Assembly: GCF_000524475.1 (NCBI RefSeq)
Contig: NZ_BAVQ01000070.1
Coordinates: 62,001 to 126,000 of the forward strand
Length of the DNA stretch: 64,000 nt
Direction: 5' to 3'
Origin: Tomitella biformata AHU 1821
GTDB taxonomy: Bacteria; Actinomycetota; Actinomycetes; Mycobacteriales; Mycobacteriaceae
Both the position numbers and the translations under genes were made by a program. Positions 1 through 7,791 of the stretch are shown piece after piece. Within the stretch, counting starts at the first letter, position 1. The number at the start of each line of letters is the position of its first letter. The notes beneath the pieces are model-generated. The model was not told the DNA's origin and ran no database searches. It worked only from the letters and a program-made list of their open reading frames with translations.

Positions 1-1007
1 TAGCCCAGGCCCATGCCGACCAGGCCGACGAGCAGGATCAGCATCAGCCGCCCGCGCGCCGGCATCGAGCGCTGGCACAGCCCGGCCAGTCCCGTCGCCG
101 CCAGCAGGCCGGTGGCCAGGACCATCACTGGCTGCGAGACCAGCGCGACGCCCGCTGCCCGCTCGGGCGAGATGAACGGGGCCCACGAGCTGGTGCCGCG
201 CAACACCTCGGTCAGGGACGTCCACTGGGTGGTGGTGACCGAGGACTCGATGAAGTCCAGGAAGGGCGGGCTGACCTTGCCGAGCAACAGCAGCGGCACG
301 ATCCACCACAGGCTCGCGAGCAGCAGCGACGGGATCCACCACGCGGTGAATGCGCGCCACCGCGGGTTCGGTTGGTGCGCCAACCACCACAGCCCCGCCA
401 CCAGGCAGGCTGCGACGGTCGCGACGGCGTTGACGGCGCCCATGAGGGCGACGGCCACGGCGGACTGGGCGGCGAGCACCCGCATGCTCCGCGGGGCACG
501 GTGGGGGGAGTCTGTGTTGTTCAATGCCAGGATCACCGGCAGCAGCACCCACGGCGCGAGAAGCATCGGCAGCGACTCAGAGGAGATGGAGCCGATGGTC
601 GTGAGCACACGGGGAGAGAGCGCGAACACCGCGGCGGCCAGCACGCGGGAGGAGCGGCTGCCGATGCCCAGGGCGTCGGCCACCCGCACCAGGCCCCAGA
701 AACCGGCGGCCAGCAGCACTGCCCACCACAGCCGCTGCGTGATCCAGGGCGGGATGTGGGCAAGTTGCCCCAGCGCGAAGAACGAGCCGTGTGGGAAGAA
801 GTAGCCGTAGGCCTGGTTCTGCACCTGGCCCAGCGGCGCGATCGACGACCACTGATGGGTGGCACGGGCCAGGAAGCCGAGCGGGTTCGCGGTCAGGTCG
901 AGCTTGGTGTCCGCGGCCAACTGGCCGGGGGCCTGCAGGAACGCCAGCAAGAACGCGACAACAGAGCCGATCCACAGCCAGCGCCGCGGCACGGGGCCGG
1001 CGCGCAT
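1..1007 (-). CDS. aftD: AftD-type alpha-(1->3)-arabinofuranosyltransferase, N-terminal part (runs off left edge)
   Basis: Polytopic membrane glycosyltransferase that uses decaprenyl-phosphoarabinose to branch arabinogalactan and lipoarabinomannan. I translated the reverse strand by eye: about 335 residues are visible, open to the window edge. The protein starts with a first membrane helix at about residues 10-25, then the family-typical ADTKLDLT and PLGFLARA segments, then QNQAYGYFFPHG and a run of hydrophobic helices. The family is about 1,400 residues, so only the N-terminal quarter is present. The ATG at 1007 lies 25 bp after the DUF2613 stop, so the two are probably co-transcribed. The same pairing exists at M. 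tuberculosis Rv0236c/Rv0236A. Identity rests on recalled family motifs. Confidence 0.88.
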   Translation of the reverse strand, partial: MRAGPVPRRWLWIGSVVAFLLAFLQAPGQLAADTKLDLTANPLGFLARATHQWSSIAPLGQVQNQAYGYFFPHGSFFALGQLAHIPPWITQRLWWAVLLAAGFWGLVRVADALGIGSRSSRVLAAAVFALSPRVLTTIGSISSESLPMLLAPWVLLPVILALNNTDSPHRAPRSMRVLAAQSAVAVALMGAVNAVATVAACLVAGLWWLAHQPNPRWRAFTAWWIPSLLLASLWWIVPLLLLGKVSPPFLDFIESSVTTTQWTSLTEVLRGTSSWAPFISPERAAGVALVSQPVMVLATGLLAATGLAGLCQRSMPARGRLMLILLVGLVGMGLG

Positions 1008-1032
1008 ACCGCTACCGGGAGTCAGGCGTGGA

Positions 1033-1194
1033 TCAGCGGGTGCCGTACTCAATCTCTGTCTGAGTCAGGCTGGACTGGTCGACGGCGGGCCGCGACGAGC
1101 CCTCGATGGCGGGCGTGATGGCGAAGATCGTGACCAGGGCTGCGATCGCACCTCCGGCGACAGCGCTGATCAAGGCGGATGCTCCGAACGGCAT
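1033..1194 (-). CDS. DUF2613 micro-protein (53 aa)
   Basis: A short gene found by reading the reverse strand upstream of aftD. It encodes 53 residues: MPFGASALIS, one glycine/alanine-rich hydrophobic segment (about residues 7-28), then a polar tail ending in EIEYGTR. Length, position and the single N-terminal membrane or signal segment match the DUF2613 family (Rv0236A in M. tuberculosis), which sits next to aftD and lpqI in mycobacteria. The function is unknown; the conserved linkage suggests a role around arabinan assembly. It probably opens the transcript that continues into aftD. Confidence 0.85.
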   Translation of the reverse strand: MPFGASALISAVAGGAIAALVTIFAITPAIEGSSRPAVDQSSLTQTEIEYGTR

Positions 1195-1294
1195 GGGGTC
1201 TCCTAAAGGAAGGTGCGGTCTGCTCGGCCCAAAGTATCACCTCATGCGTCCAACTCGAGCATCGCAGCGCCGATCGGGGCCGAGCAATGCCGGT

Positions 1295-2443
1295 TCACAT
1301 GCCGAGCGCGGTGAGCAGGGTGCGCAACTTCGCGTCGGTCTCCGCCAGCTCGTCCGCGGCATCGGAGCCGGCGACGATGCCCCCGCCGGCGAACGCGCGG
1401 GCGCTGCGGCGGTCCGCGCTGAGCTCGGCGCAGCGGATCGCCACCATCCAGTCGCCGTCCCCTGCGGCGTCGCACCAGCCGACGGCGCCGGCGTAGAAGC
1501 CGCGATCCTCCTCGGTCTCACGGATCGCCTGCATCGCCGCGCCCTGGGGTGTGCCGCACACGGCGGGGGTCGGGTGCAGCGCCAGTGCGAGGTCCAACGC
1601 GGTAACGCTGCCGCTGTGGGCGAGGGTGCCCGTGATGCGGGTGCCGAGGTGCCACAGGTCGGGGGTCGCGATCAGCGTGGGCGCCAGCGGGATCTCCAGG
1701 CGGGAGCACAGCGGGTCCAGCACCTCGCGCAGCCAATCGACCACGAAGGCGTGCTCATGCTGGTTCTTCTCGGACTCCAGCAGCTCGGCGGCGGCGGCGG
1801 CGTCGGCCACCGGGTCCTTCGAGCGGGCGACGGAACCGGCCAGCGGCCAGCAGGTGACCAGGTCGCCGTGGCGGCGGATCAGCGTCTCCGGGCTGGCGCC
1901 CACCAGCGCGCGGCCCACGTGTTCGTCGCCGGCCGGGCTCAGGTCCACGGTGAAGCCGTTGCCATTGGGGTCCTGCGCGATCAACCGGGACAGCAGCGCG
2001 GTCCGGGAGATGGGGCCGTCGGCCTCCAAGAGCACCGAACGGGCGGCGACCACCTTGTCCAGCTCGCCGGAGCGCACGCGCGCGATCAGTTGGTTGACCC
2101 GCTCAATGTGCTCCGCCGGTGCCGGGGCCTGGGCGGTGATGCGGACCGCGGGCGCGTCGGGCAGGGACTCCGGCGCGGGGGGCAGCCAGGGGCCCGCGCT
2201 GAACTCCACGGTCTCGGGGGCGGTCAGCGCGCACGGGTGCTCGTGGTCGAAGGCCAATGCGCCCACCACAATTCGGGCATCGCCAGCGGCAAGTGCGGCG
2301 CGGGCCGCCTGGTGATCATCGAACGCGGTGAGGCAGCCGCCGGCGCGGAGCGTGCGCTCGGGGCCGGAGAGCAAGAAGCCGTCGACGATAGAGAACGGCG
2401 GCCGCGCGCTGATCAGGCCGCCCAGGCCACTGGAGGATTCCAC
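1295..2443 (-). CDS. entC: Isochorismate synthase (MenF/EntC family)
   Basis: Chorismate-binding enzyme converting chorismate to isochorismate for menaquinone, siderophore or salicylate synthesis. The protein has 382 residues, the usual size for the monofunctional enzyme. The C-terminal half carries the conserved chorismate-binding region (HPTPAVCGTP, the ETEEDRGFYAGAVGW stretch and FAGGGIVAGSDA near the end). The start is a GTG at 2443. No other siderophore or menaquinone gene is nearby, so its pathway cannot be assigned. In M. tuberculosis the homologue (Rv3215) lies elsewhere, so entC and the adjacent stress protein interrupt the otherwise conserved aftD/DUF2613/lpqI neighbourhood. Confidence 0.85.
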   Translation of the reverse strand: MESSSGLGGLISARPPFSIVDGFLLSGPERTLRAGGCLTAFDDHQAARAALAAGDARIVVGALAFDHEHPCALTAPETVEFSAGPWLPPAPESLPDAPAVRITAQAPAPAEHIERVNQLIARVRSGELDKVVAARSVLLEADGPISRTALLSRLIAQDPNGNGFTVDLSPAGDEHVGRALVGASPETLIRRHGDLVTCWPLAGSVARSKDPVADAAAAAELLESEKNQHEHAFVVDWLREVLDPLCSRLEIPLAPTLIATPDLWHLGTRITGTLAHSGSVTALDLALALHPTPAVCGTPQGAAMQAIRETEEDRGFYAGAVGWCDAAGDGDWMVAIRCAELSADRRSARAFAGGGIVAGSDAADELAETDAKLRTLLTALGM

Positions 2444-2470
2444 GCGTCCATCATGCCTGGCGCGGCGTGT

Positions 2471-2947
2471 TCACTTGCCGGGCGGGACGATCAGCACGGG
2501 TCGGCGGCTGTGGCGCAGCACCTGATCTGCGGTGCTGGAGTGGATCAGCGAACGCAGGCCTGTGGTGCCGCGGGTGCCGGTGACGATGACGTCGGCGTTC
2601 AACTCATCGGCGATCTCGACGATGGTGGTCCACACCGTGGTGCCGGACTCCACGCAGCGCGCCTCCACCGTCAGCCCGGCCTTGCGGGCGAGCGCCAGGC
2701 CCTCCTCGGCGACGTCCCGCGCCTCGACATGCGCGACGTCGTCGCCGCCCTCGTCGGGCAGCCAATCCGGCTGCATCATGCCGGAGAGTCCGGACATTCG
2801 GGCGGCCTGGCGGATCATCGGCTCCCACACAGTCACCAGCACCGCGCGCTCGGCGGCGAGGAAGCGGCCCGCGTATTCGATTGCGCGCTGCGCGTTTTCG
2901 GACCCGTCGTAGGCGATGAGGATCAAATCGGCCGGCTGGGTCGTCAT
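2471..2947 (-). CDS. Universal stress protein (UspA family)
   Basis: Single-domain Usp of 158 residues. The ATG at 2947 (MTTQPADLILIAYDGS) is chosen because the upstream in-frame extension is not protein-like. The N-terminal IAYDGSENAQRA segment and C-terminal GTRGTTGLRSL loop followed by the VPPGK end fit the ATP-binding Usp motif G-2x-G-9x-G-S/T, although the last glycine of that motif appears to be serine. It lies 27 bp upstream of entC on the same strand, so the two may be co-transcribed. Usps bind nucleotide and are commonly induced in dormancy or stress; no specific partner can be named here. Confidence 0.85.
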   Translation of the reverse strand: MTTQPADLILIAYDGSENAQRAIEYAGRFLAAERAVLVTVWEPMIRQAARMSGLSGMMQPDWLPDEGGDDVAHVEARDVAEEGLALARKAGLTVEARCVESGTTVWTTIVEIADELNADVIVTGTRGTTGLRSLIHSSTADQVLRHSRRPVLIVPPGK

Positions 2948-3036
2948 GGCACTGCACCTTTGCTCGTGGTGGGAGTACTGGGCACAAGCCACGGTACTAC
3001 CGCAGGGCCGATTTTGGGCGTCTAAGCTGTGCAATT

Positions 3037-4218
3037 GTGGCTATGAAGAGAACGCGTCGGGTATTGCAGGTGGCTGCGGTCGGAGCGTCCGCGCTCGGGT
3101 TGCTCGCAGGGTGTGGGTCGGGGAGCACCGCCACCGGCAATGCCAACCTCACCCCCACTGCCACCGCGGAGACGGTCAGCACCGTGGAGACGGCTGCCCC
3201 GGCGCCGGAGCCCGACGCCTGCGACGCTCTGCTGGCCTCCCTGAACACCCGCGAGAAGCTGGCGCAGATGATCACCGTCGGCGTCACCGGCACCGACGAC
3301 GCCACCGCGATCATGTCCAGCGAGAAGATCGGCGGCATCTTCATCAGCGGCGGCACCGCCAACGAGTTGCTGCAGGGCGGAGTGGAGCGGGTCAACGCGG
3401 CATCGGCCATCGCCCCGCTGGTCTCCATCGACGAGGAGGGCGGCCGCGTCGCGCGCATCCCCAACCTTATTGGCCGCACCCCGTCCGCTCGCGAGGTCGC
3501 GGCGACGATGACGGTGGAGCAGGCGCGGCAGGAGGCGCTCGAGCGCGCGGCCAAGCTTCGCGCGATGGGCGTGACCGTGGACTTCGCGCCCGACGTCGAC
3601 GTGAGCGCCCAGCCCGACGACGCCGTCATCGGCGACCGCTCCTACAGCGACGACCCCGCCGTCGTCACCGAGTACGCGACCGCGTTCGCCGACGGCATGC
3701 GCGAGTCGGGCGTCTTCCCCGTCATCAAGCACTTCCCCGGACACGGTTCCTCCTCCGGCGACTCGCACATGGGCGCCGCGACGGTGCCGCCCCTCGAGCA
3801 GCTGCAGGACAAGGACCTCGTGCCGTTCCGCGCGATGGTGGGCACCGGGGTGGGCGTGATGGTCGGGCACCTCGACGTGCCCGGACTGACCGAGCCCGGC
3901 GTCCCCGCCAGTGTGAGCCCCGCCGCGATGCAGCTGCTGCGCGACGGCGTCGGCTATGGCGCGGCGCCGTTCACCGGTGTCATCTTCACCGACGACCTCA
4001 GCGGGATGGCCGCGATCACCGACCGCTTCACGCTGCCGCAGGCCGTCGTGGCCGCGCTCTCCGCCGGCGCGGACGTGGCGCTGTGGGGCTCGACGGACCG
4101 GGTGTCCGAGGTGCTCGACGCGCTTGAGACGGCCGTGGCCTCCGGGCAACTGCCGATCGAGCAGGTTGACGCGTCCGTCGCTCGGATCCTGAACCTCAAA
4201 AGCGTGGCGAACTGCTAG
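3037..4218 (+). CDS. lpqI: LpqI-like lipoprotein, glycoside hydrolase family 3 (beta-N-acetylglucosaminidase)
   Basis: Exported lipid-anchored GH3 enzyme, about 393 residues, likely releasing N-acetylglucosamine from muropeptides during cell-wall recycling (NagZ-type). The signal peptide ends in a lipobox LLAG-C (Cys26). GH3 motifs are clear: IDEEGGRVAR, then KHFPGHG with the SGDSHMG region holding the family His/Asp pair, then FTDDLSGM with the catalytic aspartate. It follows the order of Rv0236A-Rv0237(lpqI)-Rv0238(tetR). A TAAGCT -10 element (3023-3028) lies 8 nt before the GTG at 3037, suggesting a leaderless transcript. The alternative ATG is at 3043. Confidence 0.9.
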   Translation: MAMKRTRRVLQVAAVGASALGLLAGCGSGSTATGNANLTPTATAETVSTVETAAPAPEPDACDALLASLNTREKLAQMITVGVTGTDDATAIMSSEKIGGIFISGGTANELLQGGVERVNAASAIAPLVSIDEEGGRVARIPNLIGRTPSAREVAATMTVEQARQEALERAAKLRAMGVTVDFAPDVDVSAQPDDAVIGDRSYSDDPAVVTEYATAFADGMRESGVFPVIKHFPGHGSSSGDSHMGAATVPPLEQLQDKDLVPFRAMVGTGVGVMVGHLDVPGLTEPGVPASVSPAAMQLLRDGVGYGAAPFTGVIFTDDLSGMAAITDRFTLPQAVVAALSAGADVALWGSTDRVSEVLDALETAVASGQLPIEQVDASVARILNLKSVANC

Positions 4219-4251
4219 TCCTAACTAGTGGATCGGGCTTGGCCGCGATCC

Positions 4252-4265
4252 TTACTGACGGGTAA
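4252..4265. promoter_or_regulatory. Operator-like palindrome, site A (TTACTGACGGGTAA), over the TetR promoter
   Basis: An imperfect 14-bp inverted repeat that ends inside the probable -10 hexamer TAAGAT (4263-4268). The ATG of the TetR gene follows 6 nt later at 4275, so the transcript is probably leaderless and a bound repressor would block its own promoter. Related sites occur at 7728, 22207, 54650 and 54675. Confidence 0.55.
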
Positions 4266-4274
4266 GATCAGGTA

Positions 4275-4889
4275 ATGGTGAAAGAGAAGGTCGCGACCCG
4301 GGGAAAGCGGCTCCCCCGGGCAATTCGTGAGCAGCAGATGCTCGATTCCGCGCTCAAGGTCTTCTCCCTCAACGGTTTCCATCAAGCGTCCATGGACGCG
4401 ATCGCCAAGGAAGCCGCGATCTCCAAGCCGATGCTGTACCTCTACTACGGGTCCAAGGACGAGCTGTTCGCCGCCTGCCTGCATCGCGAGTCCGGCCGAT
4501 TCCTCGAGGCGATCTCCAAGGGCGGCGACCCGTCGCTGAGCCCGCGTGAGACCCTCGAGGTCACGCTGGGCGCCGTGCTCGAGTTCGTCGACGAGCACCG
4601 CGACGCGTGGCGGGTGCTGGTGCGTGAGGCGTCGTCCGTCAGCGCGTTCGCCCAGGACATCAACCAGAGTCGCGAGACCCTTGTGGGATTGACCGCGGAC
4701 CTGCTGCGCGCGGGCACCAAAGAGCCCGACGAGGGGCAGGATTTCGAGCTCATGGCCGTCGCGCTGGTCGGGGCGGGCGAGGCTGTCGCGAACCGGGTTG
4801 CCGAGGGCGGCCTCAACGCCAGCGCCGCCACCGACGCGATCATGGGGCTGGCATGGCTCGGCCTCTCGGGGCGCAAGAAGGAGTCCTGA
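4275..4889 (+). CDS. TetR/AcrR family regulator (Rv0238-like)
   Basis: 204-residue repressor. The N-terminal helix-turn-helix is at about residues 15-60 (MLDSALKVFSLNGF, then the ISKPMLYLYYGSKDEL recognition region), followed by an all-helical ligand-binding domain. Gene order after lpqI matches M. tuberculosis Rv0237-Rv0238. The gene appears leaderless: TAAGAT is 6 nt before the ATG and no Shine-Dalgarno sequence is visible. Site A overlaps the promoter, pointing to autoregulation. Recurrence of the same palindrome at fatty-acid genes in this window makes an acyl-CoA-responsive role attractive, but this is inference; the ligand is unknown. Confidence 0.88.
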   Translation: MVKEKVATRGKRLPRAIREQQMLDSALKVFSLNGFHQASMDAIAKEAAISKPMLYLYYGSKDELFAACLHRESGRFLEAISKGGDPSLSPRETLEVTLGAVLEFVDEHRDAWRVLVREASSVSAFAQDINQSRETLVGLTADLLRAGTKEPDEGQDFELMAVALVGAGEAVANRVAEGGLNASAATDAIMGLAWLGLSGRKKES

Positions 4890-4926
4890 CTTCCAGTCCG
4901 GGGCCGCGTGCGATAGTTTTGGCGCC

Positions 4927-5379
4927 ATGAGTGAGACCGAGGGACAGCGCATCGCGCTCATCCAAGCGACGTGGCACAGGAACATCGTGGACCGCGCGCG
5001 CGATGGGTTCACCGACGAGATCGTCGGGCTGGGCTACGCCAAGGACACCGTCGACTACTTCGAGGTGCCGGGGGCGTTCGAGATCCCGCTGCACGCGCGC
5101 CGGCTGGCGCAGACGGGCCGCTACCAGGCCATCGTCGCGGTGGGCCTGGTGGTCGACGGCGGCATCTACCGCCACGACTTCGTCGCGACGGCCGTCATCG
5201 ACGGACTCATGCGGGTGCAGCTCGACACAGACGTCCCCGTCTTCTCGGTGGTCCTGACGCCCCACCACTTCCACGAGCACGCCGAGCACATCGACTACTT
5301 CAGCGCCCACTTCACGAAGAAGGGCGCGGAGGCCGCGCGCGCGGTGGACGCCACTGTGAAGTCGCTGCGCGAGCTCTAA
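4927..5379 (+). CDS. ribH2: Type II 6,7-dimethyl-8-ribityllumazine synthase (RibH2-like)
   Basis: Condenses 5-amino-6-ribitylamino-uracil with 3,4-dihydroxybutanone phosphate to lumazine, the riboflavin precursor. It is 150 residues, starting ATG (MSETEGQRIAL). The sequence resembles the Brucella/Mesorhizobium type II enzyme rather than the usual RibH: IQATWHRNIVD with an N-terminal Trp, FEVPGAFEIPLHA, VVDGGIYRHDFVA and VVLTPHHFHEH. No other rib gene is nearby and no FMN riboswitch is visible. A TAGTTT element (4914-4919) 7 nt before the ATG and absence of a Shine-Dalgarno suggest a leaderless mRNA. It is followed by a strong terminator. Confidence 0.87.
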   Translation: MSETEGQRIALIQATWHRNIVDRARDGFTDEIVGLGYAKDTVDYFEVPGAFEIPLHARRLAQTGRYQAIVAVGLVVDGGIYRHDFVATAVIDGLMRVQLDTDVPVFSVVLTPHHFHEHAEHIDYFSAHFTKKGAEAARAVDATVKSLREL

Positions 5380-5390
5380 CCCCTGACGAG

Positions 5391-5428
5391 ACTGGCCCCC
5401 GACCTTCGCGAGAGGGTCGGGGGCCAGT
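5391..5428. terminator. Hairpin terminator between ribH2 and htdX
   Basis: Perfect 14-bp stem (ACTGGCCCCCGACC with its complement) around a 10-nt loop. It sits between two converging genes and can serve both; there is no long T-run, as usual in actinobacteria. Confidence 0.75.
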
Positions 5429-5461
5429 GCCATGCGAGGCTGGAGTCAGCCCAGCATGTGG

Positions 5462-6319
5462 TCAGCCGAGCGTCGCCGTCAGGTGCGGGTACAGCTTCTT
5501 GGGATGGCGCAGGGCCAGCTCCCACGTGCCGTCCGCCCGCTGCTCCGCGTACTCGTTGACCTTGGCCGGCAGGATGACGGGCTTGCCGAAGCGCACGTCG
5601 TAGACCACGTTGTCCGGGATGCGGCCCTCGACGATGGCCAGCGCCGCCGCCGCGCTCCACATGCCGTGCGCGATGGTCCGCGGGAAGCCGAAGGCCTTCG
5701 CGCCCAGCGAGGACACGTGGATCGGGTTCCGGTCGCCGGAGACCGCGGCGTAGCGGCTGATCAGCTTCTGATCGGCCTTGAGCACCGTCGCCGGGGCGCC
5801 GAGCGTCAGCTCCTCGGGCGCCTTCTTGTCTTTGGCGCCCGTCCCCCCGCCGATCTTGAGGAAGGTGCTGACCTGGCGCCAGACCAGCTCGCGGCCCACC
5901 TTGATCTCGCTGATGAAATCGAGCTGGGTGCCCTTGTCGTGCGGGCGCAGGTTCTCCGCCCGCACGGTGATGTCGAGGGGCTCGTCGACCGTGGCGGGCC
6001 GGGACTGCTCGATGCGGTTTTGGACATGCACCATGCCCATCGCCGGGAGCGGGAAGTCGCGGGCCACCAGGAGCTTCATGACCATGGGGAAGGTCAGGAC
6101 GAACCCGTAGGTCAGCGGCAGGGTGTTGGTCAGGCGCAGCCCGCAGACGCCCGCGTACGCGGCGAGGTTCGCGGGATCGACCTGGTAGCCCTCGAGCGCG
6201 AGGGTGCGCTCGGGCAGCGTCGAGGACCCGCCGGGCAGCGGCAGCAGCCCCAGTGCGGCCTGCGCGTAGCCGGCCAGCATGCTCGGCGGGCCGTCGAGGC
6301 GCTCGATCTTGTTGGCCAC
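5462..6319 (-). CDS. htdX: HtdX-like (3R)-hydroxyacyl dehydratase, double hot-dog MaoC family
   Basis: R-specific enoyl hydratase/dehydratase of about 285 residues. The C-terminal MaoC domain contains DRNPIHV and FPRTIAHGMWSAA, the hydratase-2 motif with its catalytic Asp and His; the N-terminal hot-dog fold is degenerate. The GTG at 6319 (VANKIERLDG) is preferred. It lies 5 bp after the fabG4 stop, with an AGGT element inside the end of fabG4; the longer in-frame start would overlap fabG4. The htdX-fabG4-fadA2 arrangement equals Rv0241c-Rv0242c-Rv0243, indicating one fatty acyl elongation or beta-oxidation module. Confidence 0.88.
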   Translation of the reverse strand: MANKIERLDGPPSMLAGYAQAALGLLPLPGGSSTLPERTLALEGYQVDPANLAAYAGVCGLRLTNTLPLTYGFVLTFPMVMKLLVARDFPLPAMGMVHVQNRIEQSRPATVDEPLDITVRAENLRPHDKGTQLDFISEIKVGRELVWRQVSTFLKIGGGTGAKDKKAPEELTLGAPATVLKADQKLISRYAAVSGDRNPIHVSSLGAKAFGFPRTIAHGMWSAAAALAIVEGRIPDNVVYDVRFGKPVILPAKVNEYAEQRADGTWELALRHPKKLYPHLTATLG

Positions 6320-6324
6320 CGACC

Positions 6325-7653
6325 TCACGCGCCCAGCAGCGACTGGCCGCACACGCGGACCACGTTCCCGGTGACCGCGCCGGAGGCGGGGCTGGCGAAG
6401 AACGCGATGGTCTCGGCGACGTCGATCGTCTGGCCGCCCTGCTGCATGGCGTTCATGCGACGGCCGACCTCGCGGGTGGCGAAGGGGATCGCCGCGGTCA
6501 TGTCGGTCTCGATGAAGCCGGGAGCCACCGCGTTGACGGTGATGCCCTTGCCCTCGTAGGCCTTCGAGTGCGTGTCCACCAGGCCGATGACGCCGGCCTT
6601 CGAGGTGCCGTAGTTGGTCTGGCCGCGGTTGCCCGCGATGCCCGCGATGGAGGAGACGTCGATGACGCGGCCGCCCTGGCCCAGGACGCCGTCGGCGATG
6701 AGCTTCTCCGTGATGCGCTGCGGGGCGATGAGGTTCACGCTCAGGACCGAGTGCCAGCGGCTCAGGTCCATGTTCGCGAGCAGCTTGTCGCGGGTGATAC
6801 CGGCGTTGTGGACGATGATGTCCAGCGTGCCACCCTGCTTCTTGACGGCCTCCGCGATGATCTCCGCCGCATTATCGGCCGTGACATCGACTGCGAGAGA
6901 CGTGCCGCCGACCTTGTTGGCCGTCTTCGAGAGCTTCTCGCCGGCCGCGGGGATGTCCGCGCAGATCACGTGCGCGCCGTCGCGGGAGAGGACCTCGGCG
7001 ATGGTCGCGCCGATGCCCTGGGCCGCGCCGGAGACGACGGCAACCTTGCCGGCCAGGGGCCTGTCCCAGTTGCCGGGCGCCGCCGCGTCCTTCTCATCGA
7101 CCCGGATGACCTGGCCATCGACGTAGGCGGACTTGCCGGAGAGCAGGAACCGCAGGGTCGAGGCGAGACCGGTGTTGCCCGGCTTGGCCTTCGGCGAGGT
7201 GTAGACGAGCTGGCAGGTGGCGCCGCGGCGCAGCTCCTTCGCGACGGATCGGGTGAAGCCCTCGAGCGAGCGCTGGGCAATGTGCTCCTCGCCCGACGTC
7301 AGCTCGGGGGTGGTGCCGAGGACCACGACGCGGCCCGACGGGGCCAGGGCGCGCAGGTCCGGCTGGAAGAACTGGAAGAGCTGCTCGAGCTCGGTGAGCG
7401 TTGTGATTCCGGTCGCGTCGAAGACCAGGGCCCCGTACTTGGCGGAGTCCGCGGACTGCGGGTAGTCGGACAGCAGCTCGCGGACCGGCTCGGCCAGACG
7501 GCCGCTGCCGCCCACCTTCAGCGGGCCAGGCAGCGCGGGCTCGCCCTGCTGGTAGCGGCGCAGGGCCTCGGGCTGCGGGAGCCCCACCTTGCTGGCCACA
7601 AACGCGCCAGGTCCTGAGTTTACGAACGTGGAGTAGAGATCAGAGTTAGCCAC
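6325..7653 (-). CDS. fabG4: FabG4-type high-molecular-weight 3-oxoacyl-CoA/ACP reductase
   Basis: NAD(H)-dependent short-chain reductase of 442 residues. This is the long FabG form: an N-terminal flavodoxin-like domain (about 1-190) fused to a classical SDR domain (about 200-442). The SDR part shows the cofactor loop GAAQGIG (209-215), the NAG motif near 283, and the catalytic Ser335-Tyr348-Lys352. The domain pattern and gene order match mycobacterial HMwFabG (Rv0242c). The gene is transcribed divergently from fadA2 across a 138-bp spacer holding a perfect palindrome, and is coupled to htdX downstream. It likely interconverts 3-oxoacyl and 3-hydroxyacyl thioesters handled by HtdX and FadA2. 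Confidence 0.92.
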   Translation of the reverse strand: MANSDLYSTFVNSGPGAFVASKVGLPQPEALRRYQQGEPALPGPLKVGGSGRLAEPVRELLSDYPQSADSAKYGALVFDATGITTLTELEQLFQFFQPDLRALAPSGRVVVLGTTPELTSGEEHIAQRSLEGFTRSVAKELRRGATCQLVYTSPKAKPGNTGLASTLRFLLSGKSAYVDGQVIRVDEKDAAAPGNWDRPLAGKVAVVSGAAQGIGATIAEVLSRDGAHVICADIPAAGEKLSKTANKVGGTSLAVDVTADNAAEIIAEAVKKQGGTLDIIVHNAGITRDKLLANMDLSRWHSVLSVNLIAPQRITEKLIADGVLGQGGRVIDVSSIAGIAGNRGQTNYGTSKAGVIGLVDTHSKAYEGKGITVNAVAPGFIETDMTAAIPFATREVGRRMNAMQQGGQTIDVAETIAFFASPASGAVTGNVVRVCGQSLLGA

Positions 7654-7727
7654 GGGTCACCTTCTGCATGAGTCGACTTTCGGATGCGTGTGGTGCTGCC
7701 GACAACCCCTCGGTGTCGACAGCGACC

Positions 7728-7741
7728 TTACTCATGAGTAA
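7728..7741. promoter_or_regulatory. Perfect 14-bp palindrome, site B (TTACTCATGAGTAA), in the fabG4/fadA2 divergent promoter
   Basis: A fully self-complementary 14-mer, 75 bp from the fabG4 ATG and 51 bp from the fadA2 start, well placed to control both directions. It shares the TTACT/GTAA outer arms with sites A, C, D and E. Confidence 0.6.
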
Positions 7742-7791
7742 GAATACAGGACAGATCCTCGAATCACCGACCCGACCGCTTGGAGAACCAC

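Noticed and set aside
1106-3025. A 1.9-kb plus-strand open frame opposite entC and the stress protein
   Set aside because: Its translation is Arg/Gly/Gln-rich with no domain; it is the antisense shadow of two well-supported minus-strand genes, typical of high-GC DNA.
7654-7727. Possible small peptide gene in the fabG4/fadA2 spacer
   Set aside because: Short open frames exist but none has a ribosome site or recognisable composition.
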